From NCBI GenBank assembly GCA_030068075.1, contig CM057823.1:15100485-15164484 (forward strand): a stretch of DNA of 64,000 nucleotides. The letters run 5' to 3'. Below the pieces are notes generated by a model that searched no databases, was not told the origin of the DNA, and worked only from the letters and a program-made list of their open reading frames with translations. The first letter of the stretch is position 1. Every line of letters begins with the position of its first letter. This stretch comes from Paguma larvata (taxonomy: Eukaryota; Chordata; Mammalia; Carnivora; Viverridae). This document shows, in pieces, positions 35,801 through 46,113 of the stretch. The position numbers were made by a program, and so were the translations under genes.

Positions 35801-36863
35801 GTTGTTTTAGTTGATCTGCTTCTAGTTCCTTTAGGCGTGCTGTTAGAATTTGTGTTATTGATTTTTCTTGTTTCTTGAGATGGGCCTGGATTGCAATATA
35901 TTTCCCTCTCAGGACTGCCTTTGCTGCATCCCAGAGCGTTTGGATTGTTGTATTTTCATTTTCATTTGTTTCCATGTATTTTTTAATTTCTTCTCTGATG
36001 GCTTGGTTGACCCAGTCATCTTTTAGTAGGTTATTTCTTAGCCGCCATGTTCTTGGATATTTTCCAGGCTTTCTCCTGTGGTTGATTTCAAGTTTCAAAG
36101 CATTGTGGTCTGACACTGTACACGGTATGATCTCAATTCTTTTATATTTATTCAGAGCTTCCCTGTGCCCCAGAATGTGGTCTATCTTGGAAAATGTACC
36201 GTGTGCAGATGAGAAGAATGTAAATTCCTTTGCTTCTGGATGAAGGACCCTAAAGATGTCTGTGAGGCCCATCTGTCCTAATGTGTCATTCAGGGCTATT
36301 GTTTCTGCGGAGATTTTCTGTTTTGTTGATCTATCCAATGCCGAGAGTGGAGTGTTGAGATCCCCTACTATTAGGACATTTTTATCGATGAGGTTGCTAA
36401 TGTTTGTAATTAGTTGTTTTACAAATTTGGGTGCCCCTGAATTCGGTGCGTAGATATTTACAATTGTTAGCTCTTCCTGCTGGATGGTCCCTGAGACTAT
36501 TATATAATGTCCTTCCTCATCTCTTATTACATCGTTCATTTTAAAGTCTAATTTGTCTGATATAAGTGTGGCTACTCCGGCTTTCTTCTGACTTCCAGTA
36601 GCATGGTAGATAGTTCTCCATCCCCTCACTTTCAATCTGAAGGTGTCTTCAGGTTTAAGATGAGTTTCTTGAAGACAGCAAATAGATGGGTCTTGTTTTT
36701 TAATCCATTCTGTTATCCTGTGTCTTTTGATTGGCGCATTTAGTCCATTTACATTCAGTGTTAATATTGAAAAATATGGGCTTACAGTCACTGTATTATC
36801 TGTAAGTTTCATGTTTGTAAGGCTGTGTCTGGTAGTTTGTATTCTTTGCCTCCTTGTTTTCAT
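32889..36863 (-). CDS. L1 ORF2p: endonuclease / reverse transcriptase, intact
   Basis: Replicative protein of the L1. It nicks target DNA and primes reverse transcription of the L1 RNA at the nick. 1,324 aa from the first ATG, 1,307 from Met18. The human homologue is 1,275. An APE-type endonuclease (about 30-260) has the expected residues: N37 (LTLN), E66 (QETHL), D168 and N170 (VGDLN), D228 (KIDHI), D252 and H253 (SDHNA). A Z-like region follows. The RT domain (about 490-800) has D623 (IDAEKAFDK), RQGCPLSP at 681-688 and FADD at 723-726. A CX3CX7HX4C motif ([19 protein letters not shown]) lies near residue 1170. These positions equal the human ones plus 23, so no internal indel is apparent up to the RT core. 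The C-terminus carries an extra Lys/Glu/Gly-rich tail of about 30 residues. The first ATG overlaps the ORF1 stop. Met18 (36812) has A at -3 and is an equally plausible start. No stop or frameshift. Confidence 0.96.
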   Translation of the reverse strand: MKTRRQRIQTTRHSLTNMKLTDNTVTVSPYFSILTLNVNGLNAPIKRHRITEWIKKQDPSICCLQETHLKPEDTFRLKVRGWRTIYHATGSQKKAGVATLISDKLDFKMNDVIRDEEGHYIIVSGTIQQEELTIVNIYAPNSGAPKFVKQLITNISNLIDKNVLIVGDLNTPLSALDRSTKQKISAETIALNDTLGQMGLTDIFRVLHPEAKEFTFFSSAHGTFSKIDHILGHREALNKYKRIEIIPCTVSDHNALKLEINHRRKPGKYPRTWRLRNNLLKDDWVNQAIREEIKKYMETNENENTTIQTLWDAAKAVLRGKYIAIQAHLKKQEKSITQILTARLKELEADQLKQPKPSRKREITKIRAQINHMETEKVVEQINETKSWFFEKINKIDKPLARLLKKKRERTQINKIVNEKGEITTNPSEIQAIIREYYEKLYATKLGNLEEMDSFLNSHTLPKLKREEIENLNRPITSEEIESVIKNLPANKSPGPDGFPAEFYQTFKTELIPILLKLFQKIETEGKLPDSFYEASITLIPKPDRDPAKKENYRPISLMNMDAKILNKILANRIQQHIKRIIHHDQVGFIPGLQGWFNIRKSINVIHHINKRKDKNHMILSIDAEKAFDKIQHPFLIKTLEKVGIEGTYLNIIKAIYEKPTANIILNGEKLKAFPLRSGTRQGCPLSPLLFNIVLEVLASAIRQQNKIKGIKIGKEEVKLSLFADDMILYMENPTESTKSLLELIHDFSKVAGYKINVQKSVAFLYTNNEAAEREIKKLIPFTIAPKTIKYLGINLTKDVKDLYTENYKKLMKEIEEDTRKWKNIPCSWIGRINIVKMAILPKAIYTFNAIPIKIAPAFFSKLEQTILKFVWNHKRPRIAKIILKNKTKAGGITIPDFNLYYKAVVIKTVWYWHKNRRIDQWNRIENSEMDPQVYGQLIFDKAGKCIQWKKDSLFNKWCWENWTATCKRMKLDHFLTPLTKINSKWIKDLNVRQETVKILEEKTGKSLFDLRRTNFLLDMSPKARELKAKMNYWDLIKIKSFCTAKETTNKTNRQPTEWEKIIANDISDKGLISKIYKELTKLQTRKTNNPVKKWAEDMNRHFSKGDIQMANRHMKRCSMSLSIREIQIKTTLRYHLTPVRVAKMNKSGNYRCWRGCGEVGTLLHCWWECKLVQPLWKTVWRFLKKMKIELPYDPAIALLGIYPRDTGMLMHRSTCTPMFIAALSTIAKSWKETKCPSTDEWIKKLWYLYTMDYYVAMRKNEIWPCVATWMELEGIMLSEISQSERDRYHMFPRIGGLCETKQKPGGGEEGKEKKDTEREGDKT

Positions 36864-37753
36864 AGAATGCCCCTCAGGATCTCTTGCAGTGCTGGCTTAT
36901 TTGTGATAAATTCTTTCAGTTTTTGTTTGTTGGGAAAAACCTTGATCTCTCCTTCTATTCTGAATGACAGGCTAGCCGGATACAGAATTCTTGGTTGCAT
37001 GTCCTTCTTGCTCATCACATTGAAGATGTCCTGCCATTCCTTTCTGGCTTGCCAAGTTTCCGTAGATAAGTCTGCTACTACCCTTATAGGTCTCCCTTTG
37101 TATGTTAGGGTTCTTTTGTCCCTAGCTGCTTTCAGGATTCTCTCCCTATCTTTGTATTTTGCCAGCTTCACTATGATGTGCCGTGCAGAAGGTCTATTCA
37201 AGTTACGTCTGAGGGGAGTTCTCTGTGCCTCTTGGATTTCCATGCCCGTTTCCTTTCTCATGTTGAGGAAGTTCTCAGCAATGATTTGTTCCAGAACCCC
37301 TTCGACTCCTTTCTCTCTCTCTTCTTCCTCTGGAACTCCTATGATACGGATATTGTTTCTTTTGACTGCATCGCTCAGCTCTTGAATTCTCCTTTCCTGT
37401 TCCTGGATCAGCTTCTCTCTCTTTTTATCTGCTTCCTCTTTTTCAATGATTTTGTCTTCTAATGCACTAACTCTTTCCTCTACCTCTTCAATCCGTGCTG
37501 TGGTTGCTTCCAGTTTCCCCTGTATTTCTTCCAATGTCTTCTTTAATTCTTCCTGACCGTTTTTAAGGTCTTTGAACTTTGCCTCGTAGGACCCCTTGCA
37601 TTCATCTAAGCTTTTTTCAAGGCCAGCAATTAGTTTTATGATTAACATTCTATATTCAAGTTCTGTTATGTTGCTTATATCTCTTTTCATTAATTCTTGA
37701 GCTGTCACTGCTTCTTGTAGACTCTTTTGAGGAGAATTCTTCCGTCTCGTCAT
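36860..37753 (-). CDS. L1 ORF1p: RNA-binding trimeric chaperone, intact
   Basis: Coats L1 RNA as a trimer and acts as a nucleic-acid chaperone in the L1 ribonucleoprotein. The ATG at 37753-37751 is chosen: it is the first ATG of the frame and has A at -3 (CAAAATGA). The open frame extends 32 codons further upstream but without an ATG, so I treat that as 5'UTR. 297 aa, against 338 in human. A basic N-terminus ([10 protein letters not shown]) leads into a heptad-patterned coiled coil (about 45-130) containing [13 protein letters not shown]. An RRM follows (about 131-226, with [10 protein letters not shown] and RHIIVKLAK) and then the C-terminal domain (about 227-297), which opens [14 protein letters not shown]. 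The protein lacks the longer C-terminal end of the human form. The stop TGA overlaps the ORF2 ATG as ATGA. No stop or frameshift. Confidence 0.95.
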   Translation of the reverse strand: MTRRKNSPQKSLQEAVTAQELMKRDISNITELEYRMLIIKLIAGLEKSLDECKGSYEAKFKDLKNGQEELKKTLEEIQGKLEATTARIEEVEERVSALEDKIIEKEEADKKREKLIQEQERRIQELSDAVKRNNIRIIGVPEEEEREKGVEGVLEQIIAENFLNMRKETGMEIQEAQRTPLRRNLNRPSARHIIVKLAKYKDRERILKAARDKRTLTYKGRPIRVVADLSTETWQARKEWQDIFNVMSKKDMQPRILYPASLSFRIEGEIKVFPNKQKLKEFITNKPALQEILRGIL

Positions 37754-38443
37754 TTTGGCTGGATGTGTTATGGGTTGTTTCTTGAAGTTGCCCTGGAAAG
37801 GAAAACTGACAGACACACAGAACACAGAAATACTCAAACGTACCGACAAATGGTCCAGACAAGCAGTTCACAACAGAAAAAAATAACAAGTGACTCTCTG
37901 AGGGCAATGTCCTGAAGTAACAGCTACACGTTAAGGACAGGGTATGTAGTGTGCTGGTGGCAGAGCATATATAGACAGAATAATGACTGGTGCAGGGAGA
38001 AGAAGGAAATGGACTTTGCCCAGGTAGAGCGACTAAAGGGTTTAATCCAGACTGATAGAAATCAGAATAAGGACAGGTGCGAGGGAAAAGGAATAAAGAT
38101 CGATGTCGTCTAGATGAACTTATACGGCCTGGTTATTCCAGAAAAAGGGCCGCTCTGGCCCTCTCGTTCAGATGTTGTTCGGTCGGCACTTTCCCAGCTA
38201 TCTCCGAAGACGCTCACCCTCCCCTCAGCTCAACTTCCCGAGTTCGAGTTCGTTTTATCCGACCCAGATTAAACTCACAGTTCAGTTGGGCCGTGTCTGT
38301 GTTCGCCTTAGTTTCTTGTCAGCTCTAGCACCTTTTCCCCCCGATTTTTGGAGTTGAGAGAGAGACAATGGTTTCAGTCGTCCCCCTTTAAAGGGCAAGC
38401 GAAATACTGGAGCCCCCTACTCCTCCGCCATGTTGCCTCCTTC
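37754..38443 (-). promoter_or_regulatory. L1 5'UTR with internal promoter region
   Basis: The roughly 690 nt between the 5' end of the element and the ORF1 ATG. L1 5'UTRs carry an internal RNA polymerase II promoter. The distal 340 bp here is the more GC- and CpG-rich part. No tandem monomers as in mouse L1 are seen, so the organisation is the human-like single-unit kind. Confidence 0.8.
38425..38435 (-). promoter_or_regulatory. YY1-like site at the L1 5' end
   Basis: CAACATGGCGG in element sense, about 8 nt from the first base. It contains the CCAT core (as ATGG) that YY1 binds. Human L1 has a comparable YY1 site near its 5' end that positions transcription start. Function here is inferred from motif and position. 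Confidence 0.7.
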
Positions 38444-38461
38444 CTAAAGTAACTTTCTTCT
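38444..38461. repeat. Right target-site duplication of the full-length L1
   Basis: Exact copy of the 18 bp at 32706-32723, next to the L1 5' end. It marks a complete, non-truncated 5' terminus. Confidence 0.95.
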
Positions 38462-39760
38462 AAGAGAAGGAAAATGAGCCCAGAAAGAGTCTGAGATGCA
38501 AAAAAGTCAACAATTTAAGTTCACATTGACTGAGAAAGTAGTAACAATACTAATTCCTAGTGTATAAGGCTACAAAAATAAGATAGATCTAAATTTCTGT
38601 ACAAAAATAGCATACACATCCAGAGGGGAGGTAAATTTTTTAAAATGATAACTAAGACGATTAATGCTTTCAGAGGAAGGTAAACCTATTGCTTAAATTT
38701 ACATTTTGTTAAGTTAAATATCCAGGTGACATTTTCTGGATCACTACTAAAAAATAGAACCAGCGTATTACTTAGAGAATTGTAGAAAGACAATATTAAG
38801 GAACGGAACAAAAAATATAATCCAAAAGAGGGTAAGAAAAGCTTAAAGAAAGAGATAAACCTAGAAGGGTCAGGGTGGGGCAAGGAGAGAACAGTTAGAA
38901 AGTATGAACTAAATAAGCACATTAATTATAAATGGACTAATATCTCCAGTTCAAAGATAAAGATACACCAGATTTATTTGAGAAATCCAGCTACATTCTG
39001 TTTACAAGAAACAAACTTTAGAGCACAGTAAGGTTGAATTAAAAAAAGATAAGGAAAGGAAATACAAGGCAAATCCTACAAAGATGAAACAACGGCCATT
39101 TTAATCTTAGATGAAAGAAACCTTAAAGCAAAAGCCATTGATAGCCATCAAGATCACTACATATTGATAAAAAATTTCAACTCAGCAGGAATTAAAAATT
39201 TGTATAGATCCAATAAAAGAGCCTCAACATATATAAAGCAAAATTTGAAAGAATTACAAGAAGAAATTTACATATTACATTTATCACGATAGTGGGAGAT
39301 TCTATTACACCTCTGTAATAATGGACAGATCAAGCAGGCCAGATAAAGCTTGATCAAAAGGTCATTATACCTAAAACTCATACTTGGGGCCATAAGGCAA
39401 GTAACAACAACTAATTTTTAAAAACTACGTCATATACATGACAATCTCTGACCACAGCACAATTAAATTAGATACCAATAGCAAAAGGATAATCCCTCAC
39501 CACACCCCTCAAAAACTCCAGTTCCTAGAAATAAGAATAAATAATCAGTGGGTCAGAAGAAGTCCCAATTTTTTAGAAAATAGTTAGAATTACAAAATGA
39601 GGTAAGTGCCACATATCATTGCAGTTAAAGCTGTAATTAACATAACAAAAGAGGCTTAAATGCTTATATTTTCAAAAAGATGAAAATATACGAGCTAATA
39701 TCCAATTTAAGAAAGTCGATGAGTACCAAAGCCATATAACGAAGAAGAAAGGAAACCCCA
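38462..39760 (+). mobile_element. Old L1M/HAL1-like element, right part
   Basis: Continues the element that the young L1 split. Endonuclease-like phrases are readable, for example 'AATCCAGCTACATTCTGTTTACAAGAAAC' (an equivalent of the QETHF block near 38985) and 'CATGACAATCTCTGACCACAGCACAATTAAATTAG' (the SDH block near 39440). These are the EN motifs in order on the plus strand. Many stops and frameshifts, not coding. Confidence 0.75.
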
Positions 39761-40499
39761 TTCCTTTTCTGTTCCTTTACAGTTTTTACTAAGCATTATT
39801 GCTCGTTTTCCTTTCTTACTTTTATTGGTCTGCTTATGTTGCTATACATTCCATTTTCATCTTTTTAATTTAGAAGTTTTACCACCATGGGCCTGCTCAA
39901 CTAACGACTTGGCTTTTTCCAATTCTGTAAATCAGACCGAGTGCCTCTATGGTCTTCTTATTTCGAAGCTATTTCTCCCACTGAGACCCACGTTTTCCCT
40001 CCTGATGTCCTCTTTCTGATTTCTCCATGTTTTGCTAATAGAATGAAAGCTTTAGAATTCATTTATTTCCCCCTTTTTCCCCTCCTTTCAGGCATTTCTC
40101 ACCCCCTGATTAAACCCTGGAATGTCTTCTTGCGCTCTTAATTCTGAGGTTTTGCTGAAATAGTTGGGTCCAGAATTCCACTTCGCATTTGTTCGTGTGT
40201 GTGTGTTTTGTCTTCAGAGTCTGTGGGCAGTATTTACATTATATGTTATATTCTTATCCATTAATATTTAATGACATATTCCTAAAACCAATACATTATT
40301 CATCTCTAATTGTTTCCTGCCTTCCCCTTCCCCAGCTTGAAGTCTCTGTTCCAGTCCATTGGTCTTCGGAAAGGTCTTTGTCTCAAATATTTATCTCAGA
40401 TGGGCACTCTGTGATTTATTCTCTGAATCAGCACGTGTCCTTGAAGATCTTCCGCTTACCTTAACAGGTAAGCAACTGAAAATGCCCAGTATAGGATTC

Positions 40500-41480
40500 T
40501 AGTAGGTTCCTTGCAATCTTCTAGAGATACGAGCCCACTCTCCTCTAGCTTTCAGCGTTACAGATAAGAAGTCCAGCAACAGTTAAAAAACGAAAAGCCG
40601 GGACACTTGTTTTACTTGGCTATGCCTAAACAGGTGTTTATCTCGTCAGTCTAACCGAATGTTCTGAATCTTTTTACTCGGCAAACTTGTCTTTCTTAGG
40701 CTTAGGAAAATCTTCTAAGTGACTTAAAATTATTATTATTATTTTATTTTTAGAGAGAGAGAGTGCATGCAAGCGGGAAAGAGGGAGGGAGGGAGAGAAT
40801 CCCAAGCAGGCTCCATGCTGAACCTGGGGAAGCCCCGAAGCGGGGCTGAATCCTGTGACCCTACGATCATGACCTGAGTCGAAATCACGAGAGGGACGCT
40901 TAACTGACCGAGCCGCCCAGGTGCCCCTAAAATTATTTCTTCTACTTCATATGTTCTTTTTTCCTTTAGAATGTCTGTTATACAAATGGCTGGTAATCTG
41001 CCTCCACTTCCCAAATCCTTGTCCCTTGGGATGTCCAGCTCCGGGCGTGTTCAGGGTCCAGTTCAGGGTGTGATCTGTGATGAGGATGGTCCCCCATCTT
41101 GCAGGCCGATAACACCAATCTCATCAGCCACCCTCTACCTTCTGGATTCAGGCACTGAATAGGCGAGGGTTTTAAACACTCTAGGAAATCTTTTTATTTC
41201 ATTTGTTATTCTGTAGTTTTGTTCCTGAGTGCCTCTAATTGTTTAATTTAGGAACCCACGTGTCTCCTCCAGCAGCTCTCTTCCATTGGGTGTGCAATCT
41301 GATTGTTGAATCTATTTGTCCTCTTTGGCTTCTGGACAAACCGTTTGGTTTTTTTTGTTTTTGTTATTGTTGTTGTTTTCTCCATTGGCAACTGGACTTC
41401 AAGCCTATTTTTAGTGCTACTCTGAAAATCAGGAAACTCTCAGGCCAAGGAGTTCCATCCCTGTGAGCCTGGCACAGAGG
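40500..41480 (-). mobile_element. Possible old L1 fragment (5' part), low confidence
   Basis: T-rich text such as 'AAATTATTTCTTCTACTTCATATGTTC' and 'AATCTTTTTATTTCATTTGTTATTCTGTAG' resembles the reverse complement of L1 ORF1 coiled-coil DNA. No definite motif was found. A SINE interrupts it. Confidence 0.3.
40735..40927 (-). mobile_element. SINEC, minus orientation
   Basis: ATT-rich tail, GAGAGAG body, and CGAGCCGCCCAGGTGCCCC head complement. The 10-bp duplication TAAAATTATT is at 40725-40734 and 40928-40937. The middle is altered (AACCTGGGGAAGCCCC), so this is a diverged copy. Confidence 0.92.
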
Positions 41481-42184
41481 CAGACAGTCCTTTGGGGCAC
41501 TGAGAGGAAGCTGGTGCTCTCCCAGCACCCATGGCAGGGAAGACTTGCCCAAACCTCTATATTCCCGGGGAATCTTGGCGTGCTCCAGTAGGATGGGGCG
41601 GACCCCCTACCCCTTGGGGTCTACACACCTTGATTAATAAATCCTGTCCCCTTCTCTGAGCTCACTCAGCTCAACAGTACTTCCTTCTCCAGGTGAAGTT
41701 TCAGGGAGGCGGGGACCCTGCGGAGGGCCCGAAGCCTCATTTATACCCACAGTAGAGCCTGGCTCTTGAGAGGCAAATCTTTTGGATTTGGAAGGGGAGG
41801 GGGGGGAATCTCATTCAGACCACCATATTCTGAAAACCCCCTGCCCACGTCTTTCTTCTGTAAAATAAGAAAATTTAGACTAGTGTGAGATAATACATAA
41901 GAGCTCTTTCGGCTCCCCAAATCTATAAAGCAGAGATTAAATGAGAAGCATTCATGGCTATGATAATTTATGGGACCAGAGTGTGTCATAAAAGAAACCC
42001 TTTAGGGCAAGTGTTTTTAAGAAAAGACTAGTATTTTGAGCTGCAATGCTTTTATGAAAACCCAGCTACTCTGGTGACAGGAGATGGAGCTTACAACCAC
42101 ATGGCAAGATCCTCTGATTTTTTGAATCTGTTCATCCTGGTCACGTGCAGAACATAAAATGTTCTCTTTCCATCACCTAGAACC
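41481..42184. other. Unique non-coding DNA
   Basis: No gene or repeat recognised. Confidence 0.4.
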
Positions 42185-42275
42185 CGGCTTCTCAAGCTTC
42201 ACTGCACCCACAAGTCACTGGGGGTGTTACAAAGCAGATTTTGATTCACTGGTTCCGGGGGGGTGGCTGGAGCGA
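42185..42275 (+). mobile_element. hAT-Charlie type DNA transposon fragment
   Basis: 'GGCTTCTCAAGCTTCACTGCAC', then 'AAGTCACTGGGGGTGTTACAAAGCAGATTTTGATTCACTGGTTC', resembles the MER20/MER5-like terminal text ('ggttctcaaactt..gcatcagaatcacctgga..ttgttaaaa.cagatt'). Short and diverged. Confidence 0.5.
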
Positions 42276-43829
42276 CTATTTCTTACCAGTGCCTTTGCCC
42301 ACACTGCTTTCGGCAGCAAGGCCTGGAATATTTGTAGTGGTAAGTAGACCTCTGGCGGCCATAACAGAAATGAACCATCATTTTGTCGTGCAGCTATAAA
42401 TTCTTTTTCTGAGAATGTTAAAAAAGTATCCTCTCCCCACTCCCACCAAGGCCAGCAACTGATATATCTCTGACGTGATATGGGCAAAGTCAACATAGTT
42501 TATTAATTTGGACTCCGTTAATCTGGAATTTGGTGTCATTCCAGACAGACTACATTGCCAGTGATAATCCAAGAAGGGACGTGTTTAGTCTACTAAGTGC
42601 TAAAGCAAATGCGTTTTTAAAAAAATGGAAACGAACTTAGTGGTAGCCTTTATATACAAGTAATGAATGAACTCCAAATGATTAGTCTTGATTTTATGAA
42701 CAAATTTTTAATTCTGTAAGGCTTTTAATTTAATTCTCTTATCCCTGTCAAGGGTGGCCATAAATTACATTTCTTATAAAACATTCACTGATTCAGGCCC
42801 GTTTCTGAATCAGAGCAGCCTACTCTTTAATTAGGAAGCATGAAGGCAGTTTTATAGTAGTTTCAAATTTCTCAGCCTTTTGGCTCCTTTCCGTCTATGC
42901 CTTCTCAAACAGAAAATAAAAAGTTGCTATGCCCTAACTATTGTCAGTGTTTCAAATTAAACAAAGAATCTATAAATGTTTGAAAGGTATTCAATTCTGG
43001 AAATGATTTTTTCCTATATTTTTTTTCCTAGCTACAAATATGTTTCTTATTTTGAATGCCAGTGGACATATTTCCTGGCTTTGGCATGGTAAATAGATAC
43101 ATATTCCAGAAATCATCCATTTTTTTGAGATAACAAAATTAGTATCACTTTAGGGAGGAAGAGAAACATCCTACGCCAAGAATGTGCTTATTCATGAACT
43201 TGAGGCCCATCTAATTGAAACAAACCTGCATATTGGTGTCAGTCTGAACTTGATAGTGGCGTAAACCTCTGGCCTCCTGTACAGCTCTCATTAGTCCTGA
43301 GCAGTTACTGGAAAATGGTTCATTGGCTCAGGGAAATTTTCTCAAGTATAGTCATGTTCCAGCGTCCTCGCATTTGGACACTACATCAGATGCCAAGGCA
43401 GGTCTGTTTCCTTCACTGGCTTCCATAGTATCCTGATATCCATTTGTATTACGAGAGTTACACAGATCTTATATATTGTAGGAAGTTATGTAAGTTTATT
43501 CAAACTGCTCATTAATCAGCTTTATAAAAACATCTGGAGTTTTTACTACTACTAGCCAGAGTTGGCAGTTATTGAAAGAAGGATTTGTGTAGATGATTTC
43601 AGAGGCTCCTGTTCTGGCATTCAAGTAAAGGTTTGATGAGAAGTACAAGTAAATGGTTAATTAGAGATATTTTTATATCTTTAGAGTCTCCAAAATCACA
43701 GTGTTTCTTGCGTACCTCTGAGTCAGGGAGCGACCTGTGGTTCATGTGTACAACCAGGAATCACCTGGTAATGGCCCTGATAACCATTAGTTACTAAGTG
43801 AAAGGGAAAACTCTCACAACCCTTCTGAC
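42276..43829. other. AT-rich unique DNA, possible conserved non-coding elements
   Basis: No SINE or L1 here. Several TTTAATTAG/ATTAAT patches occur (for example TCTTTAATTAGGAAGC near 42822). The TTTCTCAGCCTTTTGGCT at about 42870 resembles the 5' end of U2 snRNA but the rest of U2 is absent. Confidence 0.4.
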
Positions 43830-44620
43830 ACCAGTTGAGTGGGGTTTTTTCTCATACGGACCAGTCCTCTGATGCCAGCTGGGTGTCCTACAGTTCAGTT
43901 CAGCTCTGGTACTGTCTACTTGGGGTTAGCAGAAGACCCCACAGGTCGGTTTCACAAGACTAACCCAGATCCTGTTTTGAGTAGTGTGTCCCCAAGTCAT
44001 CCACACTTCTTTCTGACTTATGCAAAACAAACCGGGGGTTCCAGTGATCCCCTCCTCAGGCTCAGTAATTTGCTACTATGTCTCACAGAACCCAGGAAAC
44101 ACTTACTAACATTTATCAGTTTATTATATAAGAAAGAATATGGTAAAGGATGCAAATGAACGGCTGAATGAAGAGGTACATAGGAGGGTCCGGAAGCGTC
44201 CCAAGCACAGGACCTTCTGTCCCCATGGAGTTAGGGCGTGCCACCCTCCCAGCACATCGATGTGTTTCCTAACTCAGGAGCTCTGGAACACTTCAGGGAT
44301 TTTCAATGGAGGCTTCATCCTGTAGATGTAATTAATCATTAACTCCTTTTCTGGCCCTGCTCCCCTCCCTTGAGAATGCGAAGTAGAGATGAAAGTTCTA
44401 AGCTTCTAATCATGGTGTGATCTTTTTGGTAACCAGTTTCCTTCCTGAAGCTATCCAGGAGCCACCCAGAGTCCCCTCAGTCGAACCAAAGGCACTGCTA
44501 TCACCCAGGAAGTGCCAGGAACTGGGGTCAAAGGCCATTTTGTATAGTTTCAGTTATAGTCGGTCTACCAAGGGCAGGAAGCAGATGGTTCTCCTTCAGA
44601 AGGTCAAGAGAGCTTAATGC
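43830..44620 (-). mobile_element. ERVL-type LTR relic (MLT2-like)
   Basis: Text such as 'GTTTATTATATAAGAAAGAATATGGTAAAGGATGCAAATGAACGGC', 'GAGGTACATAGGAGGGTCCGGAAGCGTCCCAAGCACAGG', 'TTTTCAATGGAGGCTTCAT', 'CCTGAAGCTATCCAGGAGCCACCC' and 'GTGCCAGGAACTGGGGTCAAAGGCC' follows a known ERVL LTR from memory, in reverse orientation. No retroviral coding sequence is attached. The family name is tentative. Confidence 0.55.
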
Positions 44621-44721
44621 TACATCCCAATGCCCGCCCCTCACCTCACTTCAATCCATTACCCAGGCATTTTATCAGCTCACTTCATCACAAGAAGGGT
44701 GGGTGCAGTACAATAAGATAT

Positions 44722-44992
44722 TTTGAGAGGGAGACACCACATCCATGTAACTTTTATTATAGTACATTGTAATAATCGTATAGTATAAATATTGTATAAT
44801 TGTTCTTTTTTACTATTACTTGCTGTTGTTAATCTCTCACCGTGCCTAATTTATAAGTTGAACTTTATTATAGGTATGTGTGTAGAGGATAATACATAGT
44901 ATATATAGTGCTTGATACTAGCTGTGGTTGCAGACATCTGCTGGGGGGCTTGGAATGCATCCTTCACAGGCAAGGGGGGGGTGCTCCTGGGC
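44722..44992 (+). mobile_element. TcMar-Tigger type non-autonomous transposon (MER2-like)
   Basis: 'TAACTTTTATTATAGTACATTGTAATAATCG', 'TTAATCTCTCACCGTGCCTAATTTATAAGTTGAACTTTATTATAGGTATG', 'GGTTGCAGACATCTGCTGGGGGGCTTGGAATGCATCC' is the Tigger/MER2 text in order. It ends near 'CAAGGGGGGG'. No transposase frame. Confidence 0.75.
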
Positions 44993-45889
44993 TAAAATTC
45001 AAGATACAATTCAAGTACTTACTTTTCACTTTAAAACCTAACTTATTCCTTTCTGAAGATAAGTCTAATTTATTCCCTGTCTTGTCTTTCATTCCGTGCA
45101 ACTCTTCTATTAAGTGAGACAGAAAACACAAAGGTGCTAATCAGAGGGCCTGTTCAAGGTAGAATTGGAAGCAAATATCTTCAAAATGCCGAGTCACACA
45201 AAAACACCGAAGCGTATTTTCCCTTATCTGTGTACCCACTGTGGCAACCATAGAAGCCATTGGAAAAACTGAAATATTTATGGGGTCTGTGATTTCAGAA
45301 GTAGAGTAAGAAAAGAGGTGGAAATAAGAGGCAGCTGAGGATAGACATGGGGACATTTCCCTTTCCAGGAAGGAACAACGTATTCCAGCTTGAGACTTCC
45401 TGTACCCCAAATACTGAATACTTCGCTTTGTGTTGCTACCTTTGTTTAGTTCTAAAAACCGGAAATATGTTTAAAAGATAAGCTTAGATGTGAACCGGGT
45501 ATCGCTCATTCACACATGAGATGGAATCGATTCAGTCAGAGTGCCATCTCCCTACATCTCCAGAGCCCGGAAGGAGCAGAGTGTTCCCGGGGTGGGGGAG
45601 AGGGGAAGGCGAGATGAGTCTCCCTCACAGAATTCTCTTCTGTAGTTGGCTTCCTAGTGCAGGTGGGACTGGCTTCGGTCTATGGGTTGGGATGCGGCCG
45701 AGGAATGAGGCATCTCTTGCTGGTGGTTGCCGTGTGGTGCACCAACAGGTAAATACTGAAGTCCAAGTCCACAGAGGAAAGCAAGGTCAGAGCCAAAACA
45801 AACATTCTACACTGGGTCAGCAGTCCCGGGGGGTCAGAGAACAACTAGAAACTAAGGTAAGGCACCAAATGGGTTAGAAAAACAAACAA
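44993..45889. other. Unique non-coding DNA
   Basis: No gene or repeat recognised. Confidence 0.4.
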
Positions 45890-46113
45890 GGGCGCCTGGG
45901 CGGTTCAGTTGGTTAAGCGTCTGACTCTTAGTTTCGGCTCAGGTCATGATCTCAAGGTTTGTGAATTTGAGCCCCACATTGGGCTCTGCGCTGACGGTGC
46001 AAAGCCTGGTTGGGATCCTCTCTCTCCCCCTCTCTCCGCCCCTCCCCTGCTCATACATACATACACACTCTCTCAGAAGAAACAAATGAACTTTAAGAAA
46101 GTAAAAAGAAAAA
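45890..46113 (+). mobile_element. SINEC, plus orientation
   Basis: Head GGGCGCCTGGGCGGTTCAG. It has the CTTAGTTTCGGCTCAGG variant and a decayed A-rich tail. Probable imperfect duplication AGAAAAACAAACAA / AGAAAACAATCAA at each side. Confidence 0.93.

Larger units (their letters stand above)
32723..38443 (-). mobile_element. Full-length LINE-1 with two intact ORFs
   Basis: A complete L1 of about 5.7 kb on the minus strand. Order in its own sense: a 5'UTR of about 690 bp (38443-37754) starting with a YY1-like site, ORF1, ORF2, a 3'UTR with a G-rich tract, AATAAA, and a pure poly(A) tail of about 22 nt (T-run 32723-32745). Both ORFs are uninterrupted. The element split an older plus-strand L1-like repeat and left a perfect 18-bp target duplication. 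Intact ORFs, perfect duplication and uneroded poly(A) are what a recent, possibly retrotransposition-competent insertion looks like. Activity itself cannot be read from sequence. The bottom-strand insertion site (CTTCT/TAAG) is close to the usual L1 endonuclease preference. Confidence 0.97.

Noticed and set aside
34684..36453. Plus-strand frames of 60-122 codons inside the intact L1
   Set aside because: They are antisense shadows of ORF2.
36825..37462. Plus-strand frames of up to 186 codons
   Set aside because: Antisense shadows of L1 ORF1. No antisense promoter evidence at their start.
42865..42890. TTTCTCAGCCTTTTGGCT, similar to the start of U2 snRNA
   Set aside because: Only about 18 bases match. 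The branch-site recognition region and the rest of U2 are missing, so it is probably chance.
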